From assembly GCA_001001345.1 (NCBI GenBank), contig LCKI01000005.1, positions 1-37,306 on the forward strand: DNA of 37,306 nt. The letters are read 5' to 3'. Shown piece by piece: positions 28,284 to 37,306 of this stretch. Source of the stretch: Parcubacteria group bacterium GW2011_GWC1_45_14. GTDB taxonomy: Bacteria; Patescibacteriota; Minisyncoccia; Moranbacterales; GWC2-37-73. The notes below the pieces were generated by a model that was not told where the DNA came from, searched no databases, and saw nothing but the letters and a program-made list of their open reading frames with translations. Numbering within the stretch: the stretch's first letter is position 1; every line of letters starts with the position of its first letter. A program made the position numbers and the translations under genes.

Positions 28284-28364
28284 CCGCTATCCGAAAAAGA
28301 ACCTAAAAAACCATTGATTAATTATTACCACTAAAAAGAATTTTTATTCCATCTTCAGACAAAA

Positions 28365-28398
28365 TTAAAAACCGTGGCTGATCGCGCACGGTTTTTAA
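28365..28398 (-). terminator. Rho-independent terminator
   Basis: Minus strand TTAAAAACCGTGCGCGATCAGCCACGGTTTTTAA. Confidence 0.8.
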
Positions 28399-28411
28399 TG
28401 GGAAAGCTATC

Positions 28412-28858
28412 TTAGTGCAAAGTTTTTTTATAAGCTTCCTTTTGAGCGATAAGCTCTGTATATCTCTTCCTCCTCTCCTCCGAAGGAGAAAAATTCCGTT
28501 CTTCCCTGTCCCTTTCAAACCCATAATCCGAAAGAAAGCGCTCCTCATCTTCGGACAAAGGTTTGACTACCCCTTCCAACGCCTCTATCTTTTCCTTAAG
28601 CCTCAGATATCTTCCCATAGGGCTGTCATATTCCCCGGCTTCCCATTCCGTTGGCGACATATACGCCTGCTTTTTCGTCAAATCGGCAAGCTCCGCTTTC
28701 AACGCCGCAAGCTCCGGGTTGGAAGATCGATCACGCTCGATACCTTCGACGACCTCCTTCCTATCCTCCGTATCAAACCCAGGCTCAATTTTCAGAGCCG
28801 CATTTCCGTCTTCAATGCCTCCAACAACAGGCACATTCTTAGGTTGTTCCATTGACAT
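28412..28858 (-). CDS. Hypothetical protein, 148 aa, charged/coiled coil
   Basis: ORF with terminator directly downstream. Confidence 0.6.
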   Translation of the reverse strand: MSMEQPKNVPVVGGIEDGNAALKIEPGFDTEDRKEVVEGIERDRSSNPELAALKAELADLTKKQAYMSPTEWEAGEYDSPMGRYLRLKEKIEALEGVVKPLSEDEERFLSDYGFERDREERNFSPSEERRKRYTELIAQKEAYKKTLH

Positions 28859-28906
28859 ACATTTTTTGTTAGTTGATAAGAAAATTTCAGATAGACTGAA
28901 AGAGGC

Positions 28907-29833
28907 TTATTGGACAAGCGGCGCCACAGGCTCCTCAACAGGCTCAGCTGGAGTTTCCGGTTGGTCGACGGCCGTGGTGACTTCAGTCTCAGGATTCTCC
29001 GTATTTTCAACGACCTCACTGCCCTCTACTACCGGAGCAGTTTCGGTTCCCTCTTCGGCAGCATCGGTCAAAACGGCCTCAACCTCTTCTTCCAATGCCT
29101 GCTCTTCGGTATCATCGACCGGTGCGCTCTCGTATCCGCTCATGAACTTGAACACCCAGCCCAAAAGACTAAATCCTCCTTCATTGGTTTCGATAACGGT
29201 TTTAATCCTTTCCCTTTCCTGCATAAGAGAGACCAATTGCTCATCAATGACGGCTTTCGTAGCTTCATCTAATGAGGCTTCCGACAACCCGGTCAACTTC
29301 CTGATTTCATTCCTGTTCTTGACCAAACTGCTTCGAAGCTGTCCGAGGTTTTTATAATCAGAACCTATCAGCAATTTCGTGAACTTATTTGTTTTTTCAA
29401 CTTCTTCGATCGCCACAGTCGTTTCCTCACTGGATTCCTCGGTTTCGACTGCAACCTCCTCAAGCGAAGTCACGACTTCCGATTCAGTAAGTGTTTGGGC
29501 GGAAATTTCGTTTTTCTTGCTAGCTGCAACCCTGACATCTTTTACCTTCTCACCTTCTGATACCTGGATCTTTTTTTCCTGGGCAACCATTTTCAAGTTA
29601 TTCGAAACTTCTCCAATATTCTGCTCAAATAATTGGGCGTTTGATTTTTGCTGAGTGGGTTTTTCGAAATTCTTAAGCTCCACCGTCTTACTACTGGAAA
29701 CCTTTACACTTTTTTCAGCCTTTGCCTGACTCGCCTTGTCATTGTCCTGCTTGGCGAAAGCGGAAGAAATGACCATGATCGAAATCGCGATCATAAACAT
29801 CGGGAACAAAATCTTGATGTTGCTTTTTTTCAT
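28907..29833 (-). CDS. Exported hypothetical protein with Glu/Val-rich tail
   Basis: Signal peptide MKKSNIKILFPMFMIAISIMVISSAFA; low-complexity acidic regions. Confidence 0.7.
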   Translation of the reverse strand: MKKSNIKILFPMFMIAISIMVISSAFAKQDNDKASQAKAEKSVKVSSSKTVELKNFEKPTQQKSNAQLFEQNIGEVSNNLKMVAQEKKIQVSEGEKVKDVRVAASKKNEISAQTLTESEVVTSLEEVAVETEESSEETTVAIEEVEKTNKFTKLLIGSDYKNLGQLRSSLVKNRNEIRKLTGLSEASLDEATKAVIDEQLVSLMQERERIKTVIETNEGGFSLLGWVFKFMSGYESAPVDDTEEQALEEEVEAVLTDAAEEGTETAPVVEGSEVVENTENPETEVTTAVDQPETPAEPVEEPVAPLVQ

Positions 29834-29907
29834 TTTTATTTTAATTAGATTATTAAACGAATGCCACCTATCTATTTTAATGCTTTATGGGATTTTATGT
29901 AACAAAG

Positions 29908-29916
29908 TTATCCACA
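29908..29916 (+). promoter_or_regulatory. DnaA-box-like motif TTATCCACA
   Basis: About 75 bp upstream of the 28907-29833 gene. Confidence 0.45.
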
Positions 29917-29941
29917 GCCCATCCCGCCTCCAAAAAAAGGA

Positions 29942-30967
29942 TCAATTCCCAAGAAGCAAATCATTGGTGAATTTATCGTTTAAAGCCGGGACCTGATTCC
30001 CATTGGTCATCTGCGAAACGAAGTTTTTCGAATACACCAAGGCTTCCTCAACCGCAACAGCGTAGTCCTTAAGGCCCAGCGCATTGTATCCGTCAGCCAA
30101 GCCCTCCCGCATGCCCCCGTTCACGAAATAATGGGTAAACATTCCCTCTCCAACCTGACCATCTTCCCCTCCGAGATAGTAGGTGTACGAATATTGGTTT
30201 TCCGCGCTGGAAAGAGCCAAAACCCTTCCTTCCATTTGCAGATCGTTCATACCTCCTGCCTTGCAAGTATCGAAAATGAAAACGGCCCTACTGGTCCGCA
30301 GACCGGAAAACCACGACCTCAGGTTTCCATCCCAAATCACCGTTCCGTCATAGAGCACGGCTCCCTCATCGATCGATTCCTTGTCGTCATCGATGTTCCC
30401 GGAGCTTGTCGCCGAATGTCCGCTGAAAAAGAAAACCACTTCGTCTCCAGGATTGGCCCTGGCGATGATATCGTCCACGGCCAGTTTTATATCGGATATT
30501 TTCGCGTCCGCGTCGCTGAAGCGGCTTATATTTGCCGGATCGTAACCGAATTCACTAATCAATGCCGACTCCATGCTCTTCGCATCCCCGTCTTCACATA
30601 AATTCGTCGGATAAGTATCCGCTGTTTTATTCGTGCAAAGATCATTCACTGTTCCGATGTAATTGCTAAGACCTATAACCACCGCATATTTTTGCGCACC
30701 CAGGGGCAGCGGCTGGCCCAAAACCCCGGTCGCGCCCGGAGCCGGAGCTTTTTTGCCTTGCCCGACAGAGCCTGTCGGCTTTCCCTTCAAGCCCTTCTCT
30801 CGTGAGCTCCTCTCTTCTTTTGAGAGAATAATCTTCTTTTCCAATCTCACTCCTTTCGCTTCCAAAATCCTCGCGATGTCTGTTTCATTTTTACTTTCCT
30901 TCGCAGCCACGCCTATGGCGACTGACAGGAAAACCGATGCGATGATCGGGACTACCATTTTCTTCAT
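29942..30967 (-). CDS. Secreted caspase-family (C14) peptidase
   Basis: Signal peptide MKKMVVPIIASVFLSVAIGVAA; AVVIGLSNY; DEVVFFFSGHSATS (His); AVFIFDTCKAGGMNDL (Cys). Confidence 0.9.
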   Translation of the reverse strand: MKKMVVPIIASVFLSVAIGVAAKESKNETDIARILEAKGVRLEKKIILSKEERSSREKGLKGKPTGSVGQGKKAPAPGATGVLGQPLPLGAQKYAVVIGLSNYIGTVNDLCTNKTADTYPTNLCEDGDAKSMESALISEFGYDPANISRFSDADAKISDIKLAVDDIIARANPGDEVVFFFSGHSATSSGNIDDDKESIDEGAVLYDGTVIWDGNLRSWFSGLRTSRAVFIFDTCKAGGMNDLQMEGRVLALSSAENQYSYTYYLGGEDGQVGEGMFTHYFVNGGMREGLADGYNALGLKDYAVAVEEALVYSKNFVSQMTNGNQVPALNDKFTNDLLLGN

Positions 30968-31053
30968 TTTTGTTTTTGTTATTTTATTATCGATTAAAAA
31001 GTTTCCTATTTATCCATATTATACTCCCGAATGGGTGAAAATACCCGCAAAAG

Positions 31054-31062
31054 TTATCCACA
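31054..31062 (+). promoter_or_regulatory. DnaA-box-like motif TTATCCACA
   Basis: About 87 bp upstream of the caspase-like gene. Confidence 0.45.
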
Positions 31063-31123
31063 ACAAAAAACACCCTTTTGAGTGCTTTCAGTGGAAGTCA
31101 AAACGACAAAATTAATCGCCGCC
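31063..31123 (-). repeat. 3'-trailer/terminator module R1 (short form)
   Basis: acaaaaaacacccttttgagtgctttcagtggaagtcaaaacgacaaaattaatcgccgcc, directly after the HAD gene stop. Confidence 0.8.
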
Positions 31124-31765
31124 TCAGTATGCCAATTCCTTCAATTTTTCTACCAAGTCGCGGGCATCGGAAATTTGAAATATCTCAAAACCAAGCCTGT
31201 CATAGGTTCCGCTCTTATCGATACGGTCATCTATGAGTAAAACATCCTTACGGGACAATTTTTTGCTACTCAAATAATCGTCGAAAAACGGTATGGAATC
31301 ATATCCGACATCGAATTTCAACACTTTCCTCTCGAAGGATACCAGAAAATCATCAAAATGGTCTTCCAGCCCCATCGCCGGCTTCGTGTGTTTCATGAAA
31401 GTATCCATATTGTCAGTAGCGATCACGCATTCGATTCCTTTGCTTCTAATCCTGCCTACCAACTCCAAGATTTCATCACTGACCAATTCCATACTCCTAC
31501 AGCTCTCCGCAAGATCCTCAAGGACCAAATCTTTCGGATATCCGAATTTTCCAGAAATAAGCTCAGCGACATATTCCTCTCCAAATTCCCCTTTCATCCA
31601 CCTATTAGCCAGAGATTTATTATCAATAAAAACGAAGTCCGTAATGTTTTTATGCCAACCATGCCTTTCATGTCCCGGGTCGGCCAATTGACTCCAAAAC
31701 AAAGAACCAGAAAGCGTTCCTTTCCAATCCAAAAATATCATCTCGTATCGTTTCTTATTCTTCAT
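31124..31765 (-). CDS. HAD-superfamily-like protein
   Basis: MIFLDWKGTLSG motif I-like, VIATDNMD, DVLLIDDRIDKSGTYDRLGFEIFQI motif IV-like. Confidence 0.75.
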   Translation of the reverse strand: MKNKKRYEMIFLDWKGTLSGSLFWSQLADPGHERHGWHKNITDFVFIDNKSLANRWMKGEFGEEYVAELISGKFGYPKDLVLEDLAESCRSMELVSDEILELVGRIRSKGIECVIATDNMDTFMKHTKPAMGLEDHFDDFLVSFERKVLKFDVGYDSIPFFDDYLSSKKLSRKDVLLIDDRIDKSGTYDRLGFEIFQISDARDLVEKLKELAY

Positions 31766-31789
31766 ATCCTAATTATAGCTAGTTTTCGG

Positions 31790-31956
31790 AAAACAAAAAA
31801 CACCCTTTCGAGTGCTTTCAGGCGGAAGTCAAGACGACAAAATTTACCCTGTTAAATAATTTGCAAAGCAAATTCCTGCAAAGCAGGATTTAACTGGGTG
31901 AATCGCCGCTTATTGCGATTAGCCCTTGAATGTTTTTTCTGAGACATTTGCTTACC
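31790..31956 (-). repeat. 3'-trailer/terminator module R2
   Basis: Shares over 100 nt with R3 (31813-31943 vs 34844-34990) and 'tctgagacatttgcttaccct' with the 16S trailer R4; ends in CACTCGAAAGGGTGTTTTTTG. Confidence 0.85.
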
Positions 31957-32277
31957 CTAAAACGTAAGGATTTTATCCGATTGTTCCACAATATCCATCA
32001 AATCCTGCATCGTGGATAAAGGGCAAACTTCCGAACCTTCCTTTTTTCTTGATTTGAGGCAAGTTCCGCAAGCGAACATTTTTCCGCCGTTATCCAGGAA
32101 TTTCCCTATCTCCTCCTTGACGTCATACTTTTCATCTTCAATTTCCTCGCATTCCACGCCTTTACCCAACAAGAACACTTTCACTTCGTGTTCTTTGTTT
32201 AACGAAAAATTCCCAAACCTGAAAACGTTCCAGACTGTTTCGGGTTCAGTCTGACTGATGATAATTCCTATCTTCAT
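31957..32277 (-). CDS. DsrE-family protein
   Basis: IGIIISQTEPETVWNVFRFGNFSL...EVKVFLLGKGVE...GGKMFACGTCLKSR. Confidence 0.82.
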   Translation of the reverse strand: MKIGIIISQTEPETVWNVFRFGNFSLNKEHEVKVFLLGKGVECEEIEDEKYDVKEEIGKFLDNGGKMFACGTCLKSRKKEGSEVCPLSTMQDLMDIVEQSDKILTF

Positions 32278-32298
32278 ATTAATTTTTGAATTTAATGT

Positions 32299-32580
32299 TT
32301 ATTTTTTCAAAACTGACATCTTCTCTTCGAATTCTTCCTTGGATATCTCTCCTTTGGCATAACGTTCTTTGAGAATCTCCAAAGCATTATCATTCTTATG
32401 CTCTCCGCGGTTATGACCGCAACAGCCGTGACCCCCAGCGCCACGCACCAAAGCGAAAACGCCCCAGATAATCAGTCCCCAAAAGAGAAGCATAAAAATC
32501 CAACCAAAACCGAACCCGAAACCACCGAAATAGTTTCCCATCATATTTTTTATTAAGTTAATGTTTATATCAATTTGCAC
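32299..32580 (-). CDS. Small membrane protein with SHOCT domain
   Basis: TM plus [28 protein letters not shown]. Confidence 0.85.
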   Translation of the reverse strand: MQIDININLIKNMMGNYFGGFGFGFGWIFMLLFWGLIIWGVFALVRGAGGHGCCGHNRGEHKNDNALEILKERYAKGEISKEEFEEKMSVLKK

Positions 32581-32586
32581 TATACA

Positions 32587-33225
32587 CTAGCCCAAATCCT
32601 TTTTCATTTTTTCAAATTCATCCCTTGAAATTTCCCCTTTAACATAACGCTCTTTCAATATCCGCATCGCTGAGTCATCACCCCCTCTTCCTTTCATCGT
32701 ACCGCTCCTGCTATTCATAATCAACCGACGAGCCAGCATAACGACGCCCCAGATAATCAGAAGCCATAGCATTATGGTAAATATGAGACTCGTGATGAAA
32801 CTGAACCATCCGCCTCCGAAGTTCTGCATCATACCAACCATAGGCATAAATCCGACACCGCCTACTGGAAGTTGGGCGTTCAAATCGCATCCACTCTGTC
32901 TTTTACCCAATGCTATGTGCATCTGCTCTACGCCATCTTCACCCATCATCCGAACCATCATTTGGTCCATTGCCTCGTGGGAACTGCCTGTCCATTGTCC
33001 CATAAAATAATCTCCCAGCAGTTCATAATCCTCATCGGACAAGCTCTGGCAAGTGACCTGTCTTGCTTGAAGCTTCTGCCATATTTGGAAACCCTCTCGC
33101 TCCTCTTCGGCTGTTTGGGAATTTTGTTGCACAGAAAAACCACCCATTGGCATCATTTGTGCCGACGCAGAAAATGCCATAAAAGCAATAACGACAACAA
33201 TTGCAGGCAATAGTTTATTTTTCAT
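32587..33225 (-). CDS. Exported/membrane protein with SHOCT domain
   Basis: Signal MKNKLLPAIVVVIAFMAFSASAQ; TM; AMRILKERYVKGEISRDEFEKMKKDLG. The ORF track start at 33330 is probably upstream of the true start. Confidence 0.8.
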   Translation of the reverse strand: MKNKLLPAIVVVIAFMAFSASAQMMPMGGFSVQQNSQTAEEEREGFQIWQKLQARQVTCQSLSDEDYELLGDYFMGQWTGSSHEAMDQMMVRMMGEDGVEQMHIALGKRQSGCDLNAQLPVGGVGFMPMVGMMQNFGGGWFSFITSLIFTIMLWLLIIWGVVMLARRLIMNSRSGTMKGRGGDDSAMRILKERYVKGEISRDEFEKMKKDLG

Positions 33226-33265
33226 ATAAGTTATTACAAAATATCCAGACCATTCTTGCAATAAA

Positions 33266-33299
33266 GATCCCGCGCACTGCAAGCAGGCGCGGGATTTTC
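33266..33299. terminator. Terminator hairpin
   Basis: gatcccgcgcactgcaagcaggcgcgggatttt. Confidence 0.7.
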
Positions 33300-33386
33300 T
33301 AGGGCCAATAATCACAAGCGCTGCCGACATACCGGCATATAGACATACCCCTGTTTCTCATGAAAGTCTACAGCAGTGCGATTTTG

Positions 33387-33998
33387 CTAAAAACTGAAAA
33401 CTGAAATCAGCCAATTCAAGAAGCTTTTTTGGGTATCCACGACCGTACCCGCTTCATCAAGCGTAACCTGGGATTCAACTTCTACGGGTATTAGGAAGAA
33501 TAATTTTTCATCCTTTTTAACCAATGCGATGCTTCCTTCTCTGGAAACCACCTCCCCATAACCTTCCACATATCTTATTGATTCCTCTGAGATTTCTTGT
33601 GAAGCCTCTGATTGCTCTGAAACCTCTGAAATTTCTTGGGTTTTGACTGACTGCTCTGAAATTTCATCTGAAGATTTTTCCGAAAGCTCGGTCGTGCTTA
33701 ACCCTGTGCTTGTCCTCTTAACTGATGGGACGGAAGAAACGCTAGGCTCTGATTTTTCATCATCCTGGGACTGCTCATCCTCGGAATCCTCATCGTCATC
33801 TTGAGACCCTTCATCATCTTGGGATTCTTCATTATTCTGAGAACCTTCATTTGAACCCGAAGCCCCGCTGCCTTCTTCCGCTGAACTGACATTTGTTGTG
33901 ACGATTTCCTTTGTAAAAACGCTGGCAAACAGAAACAAAAACAGGACCCCGATGGAAGCCAAAAGCACTCTTTCCGTCTTGAACTTTTTGAAAGACAT
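33387..33998 (-). CDS. Membrane-anchored Ser/Asp/Glu-rich low-complexity protein
   Basis: TM then NEGSQNNEESQDDEGSQDDDEDSEDEQSQDDEKSE and EISEQSVKTQEISEVSEQSEASQEISEES. Confidence 0.7.
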   Translation of the reverse strand: MSFKKFKTERVLLASIGVLFLFLFASVFTKEIVTTNVSSAEEGSGASGSNEGSQNNEESQDDEGSQDDDEDSEDEQSQDDEKSEPSVSSVPSVKRTSTGLSTTELSEKSSDEISEQSVKTQEISEVSEQSEASQEISEESIRYVEGYGEVVSREGSIALVKKDEKLFFLIPVEVESQVTLDEAGTVVDTQKSFLNWLISVFSF

Positions 33999-34059
33999 AT
34001 TTTTTATTTTTCAATTAATTAGTAAAAAACTTAACTACATTATAGCATAAAAATGAAAA

Positions 34060-34785
34060 TCAAGAAATCTTATCGTTTCGGATGATGCAATGCTCTTTTA
34101 TATTGACATACCCCAAGATTCCAAGTGCCATCACTTCTGAAATCTCTTCGGTCAGTCTCATAAGATGCAGGACGACCTTGTTGCAATATTGCTCATAGCA
34201 AAACGTTATTCCAGAATTTTTTCCCACAAATCCATCCAGAAAATCTAAAAAAATCGCAAAGCCAAGAATAACCAAGGCTGTGATTATGGCTTTTTTATTT
34301 GCTTTCAGTGCATCTTTCCAAGTAAGCCAAACAAAAGCACCCAAAGAAAACGCGAGTAAGGGAAAGTATATGACAGTCCAGATATAGGAAGGGAAAAATG
34401 CCAAAGCAGAGGTATTATCGACAAAAAAACCGCTTACACGCTCGTGAAAATATGTAGCGTCGTCCATACTGAAAAAGAAAAAAATGATTGCGAGAAAATA
34501 CCAGATTTTTTGTTTATTTTGAAGATAGACGCTGAATGAAGAAAGTGCCACGAATAGCAAGGCTAGAGAACTTATCCAAGTCAGTGGAGTTTGCTCTCTA
34601 GTTGCCAAGAATATATCTCCAAAGACAGTTTTGGGATAGTAAAAATATGCCAACAAGTCAAGCAACAAAAGGACTATCACCAATAGGAAACCTATGCTGT
34701 ATATTCTTTTAATGAAAGTATCCGAAAAATACATATATCCAAATAAGTATATAAAAATTCTTAATTTAACTATAACATTTTTCAC
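34060..34785 (-). CDS. Multi-pass integral membrane protein, unknown function
   Basis: Several hydrophobic segments (GFLLVIVLLLLDLLAYFYY, IWYFLAIIFFFFSM, AIITALVILGFAIFLDFL). Confidence 0.75.
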   Translation of the reverse strand: MKNVIVKLRIFIYLFGYMYFSDTFIKRIYSIGFLLVIVLLLLDLLAYFYYPKTVFGDIFLATREQTPLTWISSLALLFVALSSFSVYLQNKQKIWYFLAIIFFFFSMDDATYFHERVSGFFVDNTSALAFFPSYIWTVIYFPLLAFSLGAFVWLTWKDALKANKKAIITALVILGFAIFLDFLDGFVGKNSGITFCYEQYCNKVVLHLMRLTEEISEVMALGILGYVNIKEHCIIRNDKIS

Positions 34786-34786
34786 A

Positions 34787-35095
34787 ACAAAAAAACACCC
34801 CCTGGCCGCGCCTGCGGCTTAACCGCGGGAGGCTTTCAAATGCTTTCAGGTGAAAGTCAAGACGACAAAATTTACCCTGTTGAATAATTTGCAAAGCAAA
34901 TTCCTGCAAAGCAGGATTTAACTGGGTGAATCGCCGCTTATTGCGATTCACCCCTGCGGAGTATAAAAGCCCTTGAATGTTTTTTCTGAGCTGATTTATG
35001 GACCGAAATCCATAAACCGACCGTTTAGATTCGTCCCATGTCCGAAGACACAGGAGTTCACCGTAACTCCCTAGAAAGGAAATTGAATTTCGTGG
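34787..35095 (-). repeat. 3'-trailer/terminator module R3
   Basis: Combines the 16S-trailer sequence (35019-35080) with the R2-like hairpin module and a U-tailed terminator. Confidence 0.85.
35019..35080. repeat. Direct repeat of the 16S 3'-flank, copy 1
   Basis: Last 47 nt (35034-35080) identical to 36557-36603: tcccatgtccgaagacacaggagttcaccgtaactccctagaaagga. Confidence 0.95.
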
Positions 35096-35143
35096 CACAC
35101 AACAAAGATAAAATTCCCTGAATATTTTAGACTCAGGGCTGAC

Positions 35144-36283
35144 CTAAGATATAACGATTTGTTTTTTCTCAAATTTCATAATCCTATACAATGGATATCC
35201 GCCAACCACGATAAAAGCCAGGACTGAAGCAAACATTATAATTGCTATTGAAGTTTTGTCTAATAAGAATCCGCTAACCGACATAAAAATCACAGCTCCT
35301 ACTCGTATAGTTAAACTTTTTAGAGAAAGGATACTGGAACGCATAGATTCTGTAATCGCTTCGTTCATATCTACAGTCAGTTTTGTTTCCAGATAGCCTC
35401 GCATAAAGTGGCTAATAAACATCCCAAAAAGAGCAACAGTAGGCAAAGTTATCCCAATCACCAAAACAGAACCGATTAAAACCAATGCCATCAAAACAAT
35501 ATTCAACCTTGAAAATTTTTCGTAAAACTTCACACCGCCAGCGATAAGTAATGTCGCAATTCCAATCAAAATTCCCCAAGAAGCGACATTTAATTCCAAT
35601 TCTAAAAATAAAGGATTATATAGCCACTTAAAGCTGAAGAAAAAGGCTCCTACAAGAGCAGAAACCATCATAATATTAAGCAGTTGCTTGCTTCTGAAAA
35701 GATACTTTATCCCTTCTTTTCCAAAACTGAAAATATTAGCTCCATCAGTTTTTCCCTTTGCTTTTATTTTGGTCGCTATAACAAGGATGGCTGCCCATAT
35801 TAGAAAGATAGCAGTTAAATATAATGGGATTCTAAGGTCAATCGCAGAAACAAATCCGCCGATTGAAACCGCTATGAACGTAATGATAATTCCGTATGTT
35901 TTTACCTGGGAAAAATCTTTTTTAAAATTATTTGATGCTGTATATAGAAGTGCGTTATCGCTTCCTGAAACCAGGGACCCGCCCAATGCCAGTAGAAATA
36001 AAGTTATGCCATAGAATAAAATTCCTCCTGAAAATGAAAGCAGGATATATGAAATAGCTAGAATTATATATCCCCAAAATACCGATAGTCTATGCGAATA
36101 ATAATCCCCGATAACCCCGGTTGGATACTCTAAGAGAACACTCATCACGTAATAAAATCCTATGAGTTGAAAAACATAAGCTGTGGGAATATCTCTGCTC
36201 GTCAAATACAAAACCATAGTTGCAACCCAAAAACGAGCAGAAAAAAATATATTGGCTAATTTTATTCTTGTTAAATCAGTCAT
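35144..36283 (-). CDS. MFS transporter
   Basis: ~11-12 TM; SVLLEYPTGVIGDYYSHRLSVFWGYIILAISYILLSFSGGILFYGITLFLLALGGSLVSGSDNALLYTA. Start at MTDLTRIK preferred to the track start at 36391. Confidence 0.88.
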   Translation of the reverse strand: MTDLTRIKLANIFFSARFWVATMVLYLTSRDIPTAYVFQLIGFYYVMSVLLEYPTGVIGDYYSHRLSVFWGYIILAISYILLSFSGGILFYGITLFLLALGGSLVSGSDNALLYTASNNFKKDFSQVKTYGIIITFIAVSIGGFVSAIDLRIPLYLTAIFLIWAAILVIATKIKAKGKTDGANIFSFGKEGIKYLFRSKQLLNIMMVSALVGAFFFSFKWLYNPLFLELELNVASWGILIGIATLLIAGGVKFYEKFSRLNIVLMALVLIGSVLVIGITLPTVALFGMFISHFMRGYLETKLTVDMNEAITESMRSSILSLKSLTIRVGAVIFMSVSGFLLDKTSIAIIMFASVLAFIVVGGYPLYRIMKFEKKQIVIS

Positions 36284-36375
36284 AGTTATATAATACCACG
36301 GAGCGGAGTAGTAGTAAAAAATGCGTATAAACTCTACCAAAAAATGAATCGTTTCTAGGGAGTGGAGCAATATAA

Positions 36376-36402
36376 CACAAAAAACACTCAATAAAGAGTG
36401 TT
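36376..36402 (-). terminator. Rho-independent terminator downstream of the 16S trailer
   Basis: Minus strand AACACTCTTTATTGAGTGTTTTTTGTG. Confidence 0.85.
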
Positions 36403-36597
36403 CCTTGACCTACAGCAAGATGATACTATCGGCTTTTGCAAGCTAATAATCACAAGCTATGGTGGTTAGTCCTTTGTGTTATCTGAGACATTTGCTTACC
36501 CTTAGGTAAACAAGTTACCCGTCGCTCGAGAGCGACAGGTCGACCGTATAGATGTATCCCATGTCCGAAGACACAGGAGTTCACCGTAACTCCCTAG
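36403..36597 (-). repeat. 16S rRNA 3' trailer, module R4
   Basis: Hairpins GGAGTTACGGTGAACTCC, TGTC-TTCG-GACA, GTCGCTCTCGAGCGAC; shares segments with R2 and R3. Confidence 0.8.

Positions 36598-36603
<6 letters not shown>
36542..36603. repeat. Direct repeat of the 16S 3'-flank, copy 2 (native)
   Basis: Overlaps the 16S 3' terminus; matches 35019-35080. Confidence 0.95.

Positions 36604-37306
<703 letters not shown>

Noticed and set aside
33300-33325. Fifth trailer module after the 33387 gene
   Set aside because: Only a 13-nt match (GCTTGTGATTATT on minus strand) to R4; too short to claim.
34766-35098. 110-aa minus-strand ORF
   Set aside because: Lies entirely over the R3 trailer/repeat; translation derives from rRNA-flank DNA.
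36403-36597. tRNA in the 16S downstream spacer
   Set aside because: No T-arm GGTTCGAATCC-like motif or acceptor pairing seen.

Overview
This 37.3 kb window looks like a Candidate Phyla Radiation (Parcubacteria/Moranbacteria-like) genome segment; that assignment is inference from gene content and the odd 16S gene. Almost everything is on the minus strand. The left two thirds hold conserved housekeeping genes: secD (edge-truncated), NUDIX, secA, hpf, murB-murC-murG-ftsW-trmD, a KH protein, a sugar-phosphate transferase, RNase P RNA, PBP2-mreD-mreC-mreB, a C39 peptidase and lytic transglycosylases. The right third is accessory: an arsR/thioredoxin-like/permease operon, a secreted caspase-like protease, HAD, DsrE and SHOCT proteins, an MFS transporter, and the 3' half of a 16S rRNA gene. 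The strongest unexplained signals are: (1) mosaic structured 3'-trailer/terminator modules shared between the 16S trailer and nearby protein genes at 31.0-36.6 kb, including a 62-bp repeat of the 16S 3' boundary; (2) a ~130-nt self-complementary insertion in 16S helix 40; (3) a ~140-bp structured element with covarying stems directly upstream of two unrelated start codons; (4) palindromic repeats translated in frame inside TrmD and SecA; (5) a parvulin-like domain in SecD; (6) four perfect TTATCCACA (DnaA-box) motifs, all in the same orientation ahead of genes for exported or membrane proteins. No database searches or folding programs were run.
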